A DNA stretch of 64,000 bases from Chloroflexota bacterium (GCA_016190505.1 JACPQM010000047.1:1-64000), one strand, 5' to 3'; counted from the first letter of the stretch, positions 26,701-35,501 are shown. Notes: a model not told the origin generated them from the sequence alone. Translations and numbers: made by a program.

Positions 26701-27483
26701 TCAGTTGCCCCCCCGCTCATCATGAGCCTCTTGGACAGAGAGGAGGAAGGCGTCTTTCTCGGACCACCTGTGAAGGTCCGACCACCTCCCGAGAATACTG
26801 ACATCCTCGGGTCGCCAGCGGAAGTCTATGTCATTGAGCAAACTTATCTTGTGCCTTTGCCCATCTATGTCAACCCATTCTCTCACGACCCTGTTCACCA
26901 CTGCCGACATCGCGGCTTCTTGTGAGGGCGACAAGGCCTCAACCAGGGTTTCTGGCCTTGAAACACCGACGATTCTGAGACTCAAGCGGTATTCCTTGCC
27001 CGACATTCCCTTGATCCTGGGCCGCTGCTCGTGGTCAATGCCCCTTTGCCGCAGGAAGGCGCTCACCTCTTCCGGAAACTCCGCCGGCTCATACGCCTTT
27101 GACGTGTATGCCAGGCCCGCGGTGCTATGCGCCGCGGCAGCCACGTCCAACAGGACAGAGCCAACTTCGTGGGGATCCCCTTCTTTCTCCAACCTGCCGC
27201 CCGCAACCACCACATGGAGACGCTTCGCTATCTGCTCTAGCATGAACCGTCTTTTCGGCGAATCGAGCACATCTACACCCTGCGAGGCGAGGTGGCGCAA
27301 AGTCTCGCCCAGGTCAGTTACTCTGACGCGTCCTCCAGCTAGCTCTTCTACGAAAACCTCCACCAGATCGTTGTCAGGATAGAGATAGGGAGTGACGATG
27401 CACAACCCCCTTTCGTAAGGCACGCACCGGAATGCGCCCTTCAGCTCTCCGATGGCCCTTTCCACAACCTGTTCACATTGCAT
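26701..27483 (-). CDS. DUF1828/DUF1829-type protein
   Basis: A 260-residue protein. Residues about 15-110 (GLCIVTPYLYPDNDLVEVFV, VRVTDLGETLRHL, FMLEQIAKRL) match DUF1828; the rest resembles DUF1829. The family occurs in mobile and defence-associated regions and has no established activity. It starts 2 bp after the end of a frameshifted gene with which it would form an operon. The frame is intact. Confidence 0.75.
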   Translation of the reverse strand: MQCEQVVERAIGELKGAFRCVPYERGLCIVTPYLYPDNDLVEVFVEELAGGRVRVTDLGETLRHLASQGVDVLDSPKRRFMLEQIAKRLHVVVAGGRLEKEGDPHEVGSVLLDVAAAAHSTAGLAYTSKAYEPAEFPEEVSAFLRQRGIDHEQRPRIKGMSGKEYRLSLRIVGVSRPETLVEALSPSQEAAMSAVVNRVVREWVDIDGQRHKISLLNDIDFRWRPEDVSILGRWSDLHRWSEKDAFLLSVQEAHDERGGN

Positions 27484-27485
27484 GT

Positions 27486-27954
27486 TCAGACTCCTGTCAT
27501 TCTCGGCTTCATAGGCACTGGTCGGAATGCCCCCTTGAAAACGATGTTACACTCGGGGCAGAACTGGTGAAATACGGCTTCTATCGTGTTGCGCTGATGT
27601 CAGTTGGCGTGTAGGCGTGCCCGTCTGGGCAGACCTCGGACCACTCGTGCTTGTGGGTCTGGCACACCCACGTCTGCCCGTCGGTGCACTTGTTTGAGTG
27701 ACTACCGTTCACGTCCAACGCCTTGACGCGATGCACCTGGCTGAGCAGCAGGTTCATGCTGTACTTCGCGAAGACAACTCAGTGTTCACGGTAATTCGTA
27801 GCTCAAGGCGGCCTGACCAGGAGCACCTTACGGGCAACGTCGCCTCAGCCCACGAGTCGCTGCCTTTTGCCGACCAGCGCACATCTTCGTCAATCTCCTT
27901 CGGCAATGCGAGGATCCTGGCGCAGTCGGCCTGAGTTATCTTGAATACGGCCAA
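27486..27954 (-). pseudogene. Gene broken by two frameshifts, zinc-ribbon-like (possibly DUF6978)
   Basis: Three consecutive frames join into one plausible protein: MAVFKITQADCARILALPKE to LELRITVNTEL, then KYSMNLLLSQVHRVKALDVN with CQTHKHEWSEVCPDGHAYTP, then TIEAVFHQFCPECNIVFKGA to a TGA at 27486. The CPEC and Cys/His pattern suggests metal binding. The family name is my recollection only. It ends 2 bp before the DUF1828 ATG, so it was probably its operon partner. Confidence 0.55.
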
Positions 27955-27999
27955 ACGATCAGACCACCAATGACGCCGCCTACGACGTGTTTTATTAGC

Positions 28000-28345
28000 T
28001 ATTCTAGCGTAGAAAGCCCACCGATGTTGATGGTGGTGATGCTACACTGCGCGACCGCCGGATGATCACGCGGTCCACTTGTGAGCCCCGACCCCGATGG
28101 TCTTGCTCCATGGCTGCCCGCAGCAGCGCCCAGCCCCCAGTGCCCAGTCCCGAGTCCCTGACCCCAGTCCCTGGGCGGGGACACCATCAGCTTCTCGTAG
28201 TCCACGCGGGGCACCTCGACGAACAGGTCAATGCGGTCCATGAGCGGCCCGCTGATGCGGTGCTGGTAGCGGGCCACCAGGCCCTGGGAGCAGGTGCAGG
28301 GCCGCGCCGGGTCGCCGTAGTAGCCACAGGGGCAGGGGTTCACCC
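28000..28345 (-). pseudogene. Internal fragment of a second comM
   Basis: Bases 28175-28345 closely match 31328-31497 of the intact comM and encode NPCPCGYYGDPARPCTCSQG through VPRVDYEKLMVS. A short further match (TCCATGGCTGCCCGCAGCA) lies near 28110. Between them is unrelated sequence with repeats of CCCAGTCCC. The rest of the gene is missing at both ends. It is a decayed partial duplicate. Confidence 0.8.
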
Positions 28346-28349
28346 GCAA

Positions 28350-28696
28350 TACGCAACAATCCTGCCCGGGGTTTTGCGGGACCGCTTGAGGTGTCGTTCG
28401 TCACCTCCGCCTACAGTGCGCCTGCAAGCTTCTGGGAGACCATCAGGAAGGGCCACCTGTAGATTGGGGTAAAGCAGGCCAGTCTCACAAAGTACACCGG
28501 TACGGACCAGATGGCCGTCTCGCGGGAACAGAGGAGCGAGGGAGGCCCTGTGGCCGCTCTCCAAGGTCTAGCGACTCTGCCCTTGCTGGACTTCTCCCGC
28601 AGGCAACCGCAAGCCCACTTGGGCGCACGCCCCAGACTGGCTCCGGCCAGTCTCATCAATGCGTAAGGGCTGTTGGCTCATAGCGACAGTGTGGCC
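28350..28696. other. Stretch without a supportable gene
   Basis: The ORFs here (on both strands) have no recognisable motif and poor starts. The region lies between a comM fragment and an operon of unknown genes, so it may be decayed mobile DNA, but I see no transposase remnant. Confidence 0.4.
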
Positions 28697-28849
28697 TCAA
28701 CCGTCTTGCTTCTCGCGTTTCTCCTTCTCCTCTCTTCGCCGGCGTTCCTGCTCTTCCAGCTCCTTCTTGAGCTCGGCCAAGGCCTCCGCGTCCATTTTTA
28801 GGTAAAACTCCTTGTCGTCATCCATCGGTGACCTCTTCTCTACTCCCAT
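28697..28849 (-). CDS. Small charged coiled-coil protein
   Basis: About 50 residues: MGVEKRSPMDDDKEFYLKMD, then a run of Glu/Lys/Arg heptads (LKKELEEQERRRREEKEKRE). ATG 28849 follows AGGAG at 7 bp and overlaps the upstream gene by 10 bp. The track start at 29062 is a shadow. It is probably the last gene of a three-gene operon of unknown function. Confidence 0.5.
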   Translation of the reverse strand: MGVEKRSPMDDDKEFYLKMDAEALAELKKELEEQERRRREEKEKREKQDG

Positions 28850-29703
28850 CGCCGGTCTCCTTTCTGTTGGTGATTCGATGGTCCTTTCGAAAAGACTGTA
28901 GACGCCCTCCACAAAGCATGTCCGTCTGAAACGTTGGCAGTCACGCGGACGCCCAAGCCTACGGGGCGATCGAGAGCTATCAGTTCCTTCTCTTGCACCG
29001 ACTCGGAGGGTTCTATCCAATCGTGATCTCGAAGGATCGGCATAGTTGCAACGTGCGTCCAATGTACAGCATCCGTGAAGTAAACGGGGGGACGCGAATC
29101 TGCCACGAAGACTTGAAGTGCACAGTACTCAATCTTCAAAACGAGACGCGTGAAGCCCAAGTTTCTAACCTCTACGCAAACTTTGATGTGATCTCCATCC
29201 TCAACGAACAGCAACTCCCCTCCAATGTGAACCGCGGCTTTGGGATTGAAGAGGCGACCCTTGACAAACTTGTAATATCCCCATACTGCGGCTGCTACAA
29301 TCGCAACTATCTCGACAAATGTCTTGACGATGTCAAGGACTGCAGCGAAGTCCGCTGCCATCGTGGCGGCTGCTGGGGGAGGACTACTGCTGGGCAGTGG
29401 CGCAGCAGTCGCCGCAGAAGGAGGAGTAAGAACGGACTGAGCAGTCGCCATGAGCGCCGGTGACAGTTTGGATTCGGCCGTAGTTATGGTGGATGAGATG
29501 AGCGGTGACGTTGCTGTGGCAGGGCCGTGAGCAGTCGCAGCCGCAGGGGGCACTGAAGATGCTGATGTCGGAGTGGGTAATGACTGTTGACAACCCATGG
29601 CGCCCAACGCGGCGAACGTTAAGGGCATTGCCACGGCCAACGAGAACCTGAGTCTCTGGCAGGTGGACGAGACGACAATCGTGAGTTGGGAGGCGGTGGA
29701 CAT
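28840..29703 (-). CDS. Membrane-anchored protein with Ala/Pro/Ser-rich linker
   Basis: The 287-residue protein starts with a hydrophobic segment ending LGAMGCQQ, possibly a lipobox, though not a canonical one. A long Ala/Pro/Ser/Thr-rich linker (about 40-115) follows, then a membrane helix (VEIVAIVAAAVWGYYKF) and a C-terminal domain of about 130 residues rich in beta-strands. The family is unknown. It begins immediately after the stop of the upstream gene. Confidence 0.6.
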   Translation of the reverse strand: MSTASQLTIVVSSTCQRLRFSLAVAMPLTFAALGAMGCQQSLPTPTSASSVPPAAATAHGPATATSPLISSTITTAESKLSPALMATAQSVLTPPSAATAAPLPSSSPPPAAATMAADFAAVLDIVKTFVEIVAIVAAAVWGYYKFVKGRLFNPKAAVHIGGELLFVEDGDHIKVCVEVRNLGFTRLVLKIEYCALQVFVADSRPPVYFTDAVHWTHVATMPILRDHDWIEPSESVQEKELIALDRPVGLGVRVTANVSDGHALWRASTVFSKGPSNHQQKGDRRWE

Positions 29704-30393
29704 TCACTCGAACTCGCGACTAACCCCGCGCAGGAAGGGTGGAGCCTCATGTGGCCGCAACGGAGACATGTTCAACTGCTCAAGCCGCTTGCCTATGTTG
29801 GCCAATCTGAAACAGAAGTTCCGCCCTGCGGGATCATCTGAATGCCGGACATTGACTACTATTCTGAACTCTTCAAGTATCAACTGTGTTTCCAAACGCC
29901 CACGACCAGGCAAACCCGTCCTGTAAGCCTCGGGGTCAAGGATGAAAGGTGACGCACCAGCTTCTTTCATGACGACCGCTACGGCGCGTTGGTCTTGCCT
30001 AGTTATGTCTATTCTCTTTGCGCGCCACAACAGCGAGCCATCATTCAGGATTCGCTCCATATCGCCTTGCGCGGCAGGAATGTTGTCGCTCCACAGCAAC
30101 TCATGCACTTTCAACGGGAAAGTTTTCTCCCACCCACCACCCAGCCGATGGTAAACCTTGATTTGAATGGTTGTGTCGCGCGCAGCCGAAGAACGGGCGT
30201 CCAGCAACCACCTGGCCCACCTAGGCGCTTCTCGGCAACTAACGATCACGTTCCACTTCCGGTGGCCAAATTCATCGCCAGTCGAAGAACACGTTGCCGA
30301 AAGTCGCGGTCCGCTCATTCGCCTCGAAAGCAGTCTCCGTGCGATTTCGAACACGATGGGCGCCGCAACAGGCAGGACTACAGCAACATTCAT
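29704..30393 (-). CDS. Membrane-anchored protein of unknown function
   Basis: The protein has 229 residues with an N-terminal hydrophobic segment (VAVVLPVAAPIVFEIA) and a soluble remainder. Segments such as WNVIVSCREAPRWARWLLDA and FRIVVNVRHSDDPAGRNF suggest a beta-rich fold like the C-terminal domain of its neighbour. It is the first gene of the three-gene operon at 28697-30393. No family is recognised. Confidence 0.6.
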   Translation of the reverse strand: MNVAVVLPVAAPIVFEIARRLLSRRMSGPRLSATCSSTGDEFGHRKWNVIVSCREAPRWARWLLDARSSAARDTTIQIKVYHRLGGGWEKTFPLKVHELLWSDNIPAAQGDMERILNDGSLLWRAKRIDITRQDQRAVAVVMKEAGASPFILDPEAYRTGLPGRGRLETQLILEEFRIVVNVRHSDDPAGRNFCFRLANIGKRLEQLNMSPLRPHEAPPFLRGVSREFE

Positions 30394-30425
30394 CTGTCCC
30401 TCGCAGCCTCCACCGGTTGGCCCAT

Positions 30426-30488
30426 CCCGCTACGCCAGCCCTCGTGGTCGGTACTGGTGCGCTTCCGCCAGGTGGGCGCTGGCGATGG
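30426..30488 (-). pseudogene. comM 3'-end fragment
   Basis: This stretch resembles 30955-31013, the 3' end of the intact comM, and encodes part of its AEALQYRPRGLV tail with changes. It is a second remnant, separate from the internal fragment at 28000-28345. It abuts the DUF2283 gene just as the intact comM abuts the DUF4258 gene. Confidence 0.6.
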
Positions 30489-30492
30489 GGGG

Positions 30493-30714
30493 TCAAGTGG
30501 GCACCTTCTCCAGCGGCATATTCTCGATGCTGACATTGAGGAGCGATTCCAACCCCAGTCGATCGCTGGCGTCCAGAACTTCAATTCCCACAATGTGACC
30601 GTTGCGGTCCAGGTCAACGGTAACACCTTCCTCCACATCCAGGCTGTCCACTGGCCTCGCATCTGTCAGTCGGATGTAGAGCGCATCAACTTCTTTGTCA
30701 TATTCGATCTTCAT
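30493..30714 (-). CDS. DUF2283-type antitoxin
   Basis: A 73-residue protein with the DUF2283 signature: MKIEYDKEVDALYIRL, VEEGVTVDLDRNGHIVGIEV and LDASDRLGLESL. The family pairs with DUF4258 toxins. Its ATG overlaps the TGA of the reconstructed, frameshifted DUF4258 gene upstream, so the two were translationally coupled. Confidence 0.82.
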   Translation of the reverse strand: MKIEYDKEVDALYIRLTDARPVDSLDVEEGVTVDLDRNGHIVGIEVLDASDRLGLESLLNVSIENMPLEKVPT

Positions 30715-30948
30715 GACACTCCCTCGAACCTCCGCCTCGGAGTAACGGTGACGACGACCCGTTCCCTCTCTTCCTTAGTAGGTCACCCGGAGATACCGCC
30801 TCTTGACCTTCTTGTATGCATTGTAGCGTCCTTTGACGGTTGGTGCGACCTTCTGTGGAGCTTCTAAGACGGCCTGTATCTCGTCAAGACTAATCCCGTA
30901 CACGCGCATTCTTCGCCGCGCGTGGCGAACGACGTATAGGGGCTTCAC
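30711..30948 (-). pseudogene. DUF4258 toxin gene, frameshifted near the 3' end
   Basis: From GTG 30948 the frame reads VKPLYVVRHARRRMRVYGIS and GRYNAYKKVKRRYLRVTY, then stops at 30775. The expected continuation TKEERERVVVTVTPRRRFEG lies in another frame and ends at a TGA that overlaps the DUF2283 ATG. A small indel at ACCTACTAAGG accounts for this. The toxin probably lacks its last two strands. Confidence 0.7.
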
Positions 30949-30949
30949 C

Positions 30950-32536
30950 CTACACCAGCCCCCGTGGCCGGTACTGCAACGCCTCCGCCAGGTGGGCGCT
31001 GGCAATGGTGTCGGCGGCGGACGAGGCCTGCCTTGTCCGCATCCCTGGAGCGGACTCCGATACTTCGTTCGGAGAGCCTGCCGAAAGATCGGCGATGGTG
31101 CGGGCTACCTTGAGCACGCGGTGAAAGGCCCGCGCCGTAAGCTGCATGTGCTCCATGGCTGCCCGCAGCAACGCCTGGGCTGCGGGCTCCAGCCCGCAGG
31201 TGGCCCGCACCTCCACCGGGGTCATCTCCGCGTTGCAGGTCAGCCTGGTGCCCGCGAAACGCAGGCGCTGTCGCTCTCGGGCGGCCTCCACCCGGGCCTG
31301 GACCGCCTCGGACGGCTCGCTATTCGCGGACACCATGAGCTTCTCGTAGTCCACGCGGGGCACCTCAACGAACAGGTCTATGCGGTCCATGAGCGGGCCG
31401 CTGATGCGGTGCTGATAGCGGGCCACCAGGCCCTGGGAACAGGTGCAGGGCCGGGCCGTGTCCCCGTAGTAGCCACAGGGGCAGGGGTTCATGGCCGCCA
31501 CCAGCATGAAGTTGGCGGGGAAGGTGAGGCTGCCCTGGGCGCGGCTGATGGTGACCACCTTGTCCTCCAGGGGCTGGCGCAGCACCTCCAGCACCGTCGG
31601 TGGGAACTCGGGCAGCTCGTCCAGGAAGAGGACACCCCGGTGACTGAGGGTGACCTCGCCCGGCCCGGGCCAGCGCCCGCCACCTACCAGCCCGGCGTGG
31701 GACGTGGTGTAGTGTGGGGCACGGAATGGCCGGCGGGTGATGAGCGGGGTGTCGCTGGACAACAGGCCCCTGACGCTGTAGATCCTGGTCACCTCCAGCG
31801 CCTCCTCCGGTGTGATGTGGGGCAGTATGCCGGGCATGGAGCGGGCGAGGAGGGTCTTGCCACTTCCCGGTGGACCCGACATCAGCAGGTTGTGCCCTCC
31901 GGCGGCGGCCACCTCCATGGCCCGCTTGGCGTGCTCCTGCCCCACGATGTGCTTGAGGTCCACGCCGGTGGCAGGCGGGCTGAACTTCAGGTCCGTGATG
32001 GGGGCGGCCCGGTAGGGCGGGATCGGGGCATCGTCCATGAGGTGGGCCGCTATTTGAGCCAACGAGCGTGCGGGTAGCACCTGTACGCCGTCAACTAGCG
32101 CCGCCTCCCGAGCATCGGCCTCGGGGACGAACACTCTGGCCAGCCCCAGCTCGCGGGCCACGCTCACCATGGGCAGGATGCCCTGGGTGTGCTTCAGGCT
32201 GCCGTCCAGGGACAGCTCGCCCAGGAACAGGGAGTCAGACACGTCGGCCACCACCTGCTCGGTGCTGAGCAGGACCGCGACGGCAATGGGCAAATCGTAG
32301 GCGGGGCCGGCCTTCTTCAGGTCCGCCGGCGCCAGATTCACCGTCACCCGCTTGTAGGGGAAGTTGGCCCCGCTGTTGCGGACTGCGGCGCGCACCCTCT
32401 CGCCGGCCTCCGTGACGGCGGCGTCGGGGAGGCCCACAATGGTGACGTGGGCCAGTCCCGGCGAGACGTCAACCTCGACTTCGACCAGCGCCCCGTCCAG
32501 GCCCACGATGCCCGCCGTTTTCACCTTGCCCAACAT
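30950..32536 (-). CDS. comM: YifB/ComM-family Mg-chelatase-like AAA+ ATPase
   Basis: A 528-residue protein. The N-terminal ChlI/Lon-like domain (GLAHVTIVGLPDAAVTEAGE) is followed by an AAA+ module with Walker [17 protein letters not shown] and Walker B VLFLDELPEF, then the CxCGYYGD zinc-like motif and a C-terminal Mg-chelatase domain. ComM is a helicase that promotes branch migration in transformation and recombination. The DUF4258 start lies just after its stop. Two fragments of another copy lie downstream. Confidence 0.93.
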   Translation of the reverse strand: MLGKVKTAGIVGLDGALVEVEVDVSPGLAHVTIVGLPDAAVTEAGERVRAAVRNSGANFPYKRVTVNLAPADLKKAGPAYDLPIAVAVLLSTEQVVADVSDSLFLGELSLDGSLKHTQGILPMVSVARELGLARVFVPEADAREAALVDGVQVLPARSLAQIAAHLMDDAPIPPYRAAPITDLKFSPPATGVDLKHIVGQEHAKRAMEVAAAGGHNLLMSGPPGSGKTLLARSMPGILPHITPEEALEVTRIYSVRGLLSSDTPLITRRPFRAPHYTTSHAGLVGGGRWPGPGEVTLSHRGVLFLDELPEFPPTVLEVLRQPLEDKVVTISRAQGSLTFPANFMLVAAMNPCPCGYYGDTARPCTCSQGLVARYQHRISGPLMDRIDLFVEVPRVDYEKLMVSANSEPSEAVQARVEAARERQRLRFAGTRLTCNAEMTPVEVRATCGLEPAAQALLRAAMEHMQLTARAFHRVLKVARTIADLSAGSPNEVSESAPGMRTRQASSAADTIASAHLAEALQYRPRGLV

Positions 32537-32602
32537 GGCGGCCCCATTGTAGCACCACGGAAGGCGGTGCTACCATGAGGAAGACTTTGACGTTGGGGGT
32601 GA

Positions 32603-33430
32603 GTGGTGATCACGATCGGGCTTGACCCCATAATCTTCCGCGTAGGCTCGTTCACGGTGGCCTGGCACGGGGTGTTCACCGCCGTGGCGGTGTTCGTGGG
32701 GGTGTACGTGGCTGCCCGGCTAGCCAGGCGGGTTGCCCTGGTGCCGGAGGTGGTCTACTCCGTGGCGCTGTGGGCAGTGCCCGGCGGGGTGGTGGGCGCC
32801 CGCCTGTTCCACGTTATTGACTACTGGAGCTTCTACGCCGCCAACCCCGTCCAGATACTGGCCATCAACGAAGGTGGCCTGGCCATATGGGGGGCCGTCA
32901 TCGGCGGCACCGTGGCTGGCATCCTCTACGCCTGGCTCCGGCGCCTGCCCGTGGGGCGCCTCATGGACCTGGCCTCCCTGGGCATCATCCTGGCGCAGGC
33001 CACGGGCCGCATCGGCGACATCATCAACGGCGAGCACTTCGCCAGGGAAAGCGGTCTGCCCTGGGCCGTGGTCTACACCCACCCCAACAGTCCCAGCTTC
33101 GGGCGAGCGCCCCAGCACCCGGCGGTGGCCTACGAGCTGGTCATGGACCTGGCCATCTTCGGCGTACTGTGGGTGCTCTGGCGCCGGCTGCGCCCAGACG
33201 GCGCCCTGATGCTGGTATACTTCTCGCTATATGCGCTGGGGCGGTTCTTGGTATCCTTTCTGCGCGAGGAGAAGGTGGTGCTGCTCGGGATGCAGCAGGC
33301 CCAGGTGGTGTCCCTGCTCATCCTGGCCGTGACCCTGCCCACGCTGGGTTACCTGATGCAGAGGGAACGACGCCGTCTGCGTGCTGCTGGCGGTCCCGGC
33401 GCCGGCGATGCCCCCCAAGCTGTGGGTTAA
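32603..33430 (+). CDS. lgt: Prolipoprotein diacylglyceryl transferase
   Basis: Lgt moves diacylglycerol from phosphatidylglycerol to the lipobox cysteine of prolipoproteins in the inner membrane. The 275-residue protein has about seven hydrophobic segments, the signature GRIGDIINGEHFARE (family GRxGNFxNGE), the HG of VAWHGVF and a tail REEKVVLLGMQQAQ. The start is one of two adjacent GTG codons after GGGGGTGA. Confidence 0.93.
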   Translation: MVITIGLDPIIFRVGSFTVAWHGVFTAVAVFVGVYVAARLARRVALVPEVVYSVALWAVPGGVVGARLFHVIDYWSFYAANPVQILAINEGGLAIWGAVIGGTVAGILYAWLRRLPVGRLMDLASLGIILAQATGRIGDIINGEHFARESGLPWAVVYTHPNSPSFGRAPQHPAVAYELVMDLAIFGVLWVLWRRLRPDGALMLVYFSLYALGRFLVSFLREEKVVLLGMQQAQVVSLLILAVTLPTLGYLMQRERRRLRAAGGPGAGDAPQAVG

Positions 33431-33439
33431 AACACGGAG

Positions 33440-33463
33440 ACGGGGGGGCGTGACGCCCCCCGT
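33440..33463. terminator. Hairpin between convergent genes
   Basis: ACGGGGGGGCG, loop TGA, CGCCCCCCGT: a 10-bp GC-rich stem 9 bases after the lgt stop. It lacks a T run, but the gap between convergent genes makes termination likely in both directions. Confidence 0.65.
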
Positions 33464-33493
33464 TCTCCTCCCGTTGGCAAGTAACCGGACTGG

Positions 33494-34102
33494 CTAGGGA
33501 GCTAGCCGCCTGACCTCCCTAACGAAATCCTGCTCGGGCATCCCTCGGTACTGCACCGTTGTTTCCGCGTATTCGGGTCCCATGGGCGAGATATGGCCCT
33601 GGAATACCAGGAACTTACCTTGAGGTCCGTTGACGGTGAAGTAGTCGTAAGGGACGGGTGTGCGGGCCACAGTATGGTTTACCTGGCGAAGGAACAGCAC
33701 GACCTGGCTGCCAGGAGTTGCAGCAGGGTCCTCGTAGCCGCCAAAGTGGCCCACGGTGATGTGCTCCGCGCCGAGCTGGCCCTTAAGCGACTCCTCCACG
33801 CGAACGGTAGAGACTACCTTCCGCACTGGTGCCCGTAGCCCGTAATCCCGCGTCGTAGAAGCCTGTTTCACCACAGTGCCCCTGATGATGTACGTTGCAC
33901 GGTTCGCGACAGTTCTCAGGTCAGGGGCGATGTCGAAATCCACGGCCGCTACTTGCCCTTCTGGGGGCCTGATCCACGGACCAAGCGCCCTGGCGGGTGA
34001 CGACTTCTGAGCTAGCACCAATGCGGCCACAGCCACACTTGCGACAGCCAACGCGACCATCAACAACGGGAAGGCCTTCCACACGAGGGCTCTTTTGACC
34101 AT
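33494..34102 (-). CDS. Exported or membrane-anchored protein of unknown function
   Basis: About 202 residues with an N-terminal hydrophobic segment (FPLLMVALAVASVAVAALVL). The rest is a small beta-rich domain with RATYIIRGTVVKQASTTRDY and SQVVLFLRQVNHTV, resembling secreted domains found beside matrixin-like proteases. ATG 34102 has AGGAGG at 5 bp; the longer track start is upstream of this site. It follows the metalloprotease gene and is probably co-transcribed. Confidence 0.65.
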   Translation of the reverse strand: MVKRALVWKAFPLLMVALAVASVAVAALVLAQKSSPARALGPWIRPPEGQVAAVDFDIAPDLRTVANRATYIIRGTVVKQASTTRDYGLRAPVRKVVSTVRVEESLKGQLGAEHITVGHFGGYEDPAATPGSQVVLFLRQVNHTVARTPVPYDYFTVNGPQGKFLVFQGHISPMGPEYAETTVQYRGMPEQDFVREVRRLAP

Positions 34103-34161
34103 GATATCCTCCTTTGCTGAAGAGTCTTGGTAGCGATTCCTTGCGGCCCAGTTCCGAAGGG

Positions 34162-34821
34162 CTAGTCCAAGTGGCCGTATAGGGGGCTCCAGCCCAGGAC
34201 GGTGACGTCCCTTGGTTTGACTGTGTAGTAGCCCTGCCAACTCTGGTGCATGATCGCCTCCGTACTTGTGGACACCGAGGGGTGCGCGAGGCCAAGGCTA
34301 TGTCCCATCTCGTGGGCGGGGACCTTTTGACGTAAGGTCGTCGGGCGGCCATTAACATCGATAGAATATTCGATGCTGTCGGAGTTCAGCCAGACGTCAG
34401 CCCACTCGGTGTGGGTGTCACTCGTCACATAACACGGGTCAGGAGAGGACGCGATAAAACCCCAGGCCGGCTCGTTCGGGTCGTCATCCACCGCGACCCA
34501 AGTATCTGGAGTGCCGCTGGTGATCTTATCGAAGTCAATGTAGCTCTGCTCACTATTCCAGTTCGAGGCGGCAGCATCCACAGGAGTAGCGTAGTCTTCC
34601 CCTTGGTCGTACCATATGTCCGGATGGTGCCTGTAGGTAATCGTCCCGGGATCGGACGGCCGTTCCCAATGCATGTGGAAGTAGTCAACATTGCCGCAGC
34701 CATGTGTGGCGCTGGCTGGCGAAGTGAACACCAAAAGCCAAGATGTCACTATCGCCATAACCGCTGCTAGTGAGATCAGGTTCCGCGGCTGGTTCGCGGT
34801 CTTCGCGACGGCAGCGAGCAT
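34162..34821 (-). CDS. Secreted matrixin-like zinc metalloprotease
   Basis: A 219-residue protein with a signal peptide (AAVMAIVTSWLLVFTSPASA). The zinc motif HEMGHSLGLAHPS (HExxHxxGxxH) and the nearby AIMHQS Met-turn define a metzincin of the M10 matrixin type. The chain is short and has no prodomain or C-terminal domain. Target proteins are unknown. GGGAGG precedes ATG 34821. It probably forms an operon with the exported protein downstream. Confidence 0.85.
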   Translation of the reverse strand: MLAAVAKTANQPRNLISLAAVMAIVTSWLLVFTSPASATHGCGNVDYFHMHWERPSDPGTITYRHHPDIWYDQGEDYATPVDAAASNWNSEQSYIDFDKITSGTPDTWVAVDDDPNEPAWGFIASSPDPCYVTSDTHTEWADVWLNSDSIEYSIDVNGRPTTLRQKVPAHEMGHSLGLAHPSVSTSTEAIMHQSWQGYYTVKPRDVTVLGWSPLYGHLD

Positions 34822-34945
34822 GATTGCCTCCCTTCGGGGATACTTCACGCTAGAACGATCGGTGTGGCCCCCAACATTGGGCCACCGAAGCGGAAACCTC
34901 CTTCCATAAGACAAGACGGCGGCGCTCCCCGATCCGCTCGCGGAT

Positions 34946-34953
34946 GATACAAT
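34946..34953 (+). promoter_or_regulatory. Extended -10 promoter giving a near-leaderless sigma mRNA
   Basis: TGATACAAT forms an extended -10 (TGn plus TACAAT). The ATG of the ECF sigma gene begins 8 bp after the last base of the box, about where transcription would start, and no ribosome site is visible. No good -35 is seen. Confidence 0.5.
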
Positions 34954-34961
34954 TCACGGCA

Positions 34962-35501
34962 ATGGATGAAGAGGCCCTTGTCAGGAAAGCCAGGCAGGGC
35001 GACGGTGAGTCCTTCGGAAGGCTCTTCGAGACCCACTCGCCCCGAGCACTGGGCGCTGCCATCGCCATCCTGGGAAACCGGGCAGATGCGGAGGACGTGG
35101 TCCAGGAGGCAGCGATCAAGGCTTTCAATTCTCTCGGGAGCCTCGCCAGCGACGGGGCATTCGGCGCCTGGTTCACCCGCATCGTCGTTAACAAGGCCAT
35201 AGACCTGTTACGCCAACGTCGGCGCGACCAGGAACGCACCACGCCTTACGATCCCGACTGGGACCCACCAGGTGCCTCACGAGATCTGGAAGGTGAGTTG
35301 GACGTGGCCGGTGGGGTGGGCCAGCTTCCACCAGAGCACCAGGCAGTCATCCGGCTTTACTACGGATATGGATATTCCACGCCCCAGATAGCTGAACTCC
35401 TGGGAAGACCGGAGGGGACGGTGCGGCGGCTGCTGAGCGAGTCCTACCGCCGCCTGCGTCTTATCTTAAGGGAGCAAGATGAACGATCTACACCCAGTTG
35501 A
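34962..35501 (+). CDS. ECF-type RNA polymerase sigma factor
   Basis: About 179 residues. Region 2 (RADAEDVVQEAAIKAFNSLG) and region 4 (LPPEHQAVIRLYYGYGYSTP, then EGTVRRLLSESYRRLR) are clear, with no region 3, the ECF layout. I take ATG 34962 as the start; the track begins at 34944. It overlaps the anti-sigma gene by 23 bp. The regulon is unknown; the divergent secreted protease gene is a plausible target. Confidence 0.9.
   Translation: MDEEALVRKARQGDGESFGRLFETHSPRALGAAIAILGNRADAEDVVQEAAIKAFNSLGSLASDGAFGAWFTRIVVNKAIDLLRQRRRDQERTTPYDPDWDPPGASRDLEGELDVAGGVGQLPPEHQAVIRLYYGYGYSTPQIAELLGRPEGTVRRLLSESYRRLRLILREQDERSTPS

Noticed and set aside
27581-27757. Independent small zinc-finger gene
   Set aside because: It has no good start of its own and continues the sequence of the frame before it and the frame after it. 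A broken gene explains all three better.
28340-28659. Minus-strand ORFs of 74 and 82 codons
   Set aside because: No motif, poor starts and overlapping frames; they may be decayed sequence. I do not support them as genes.
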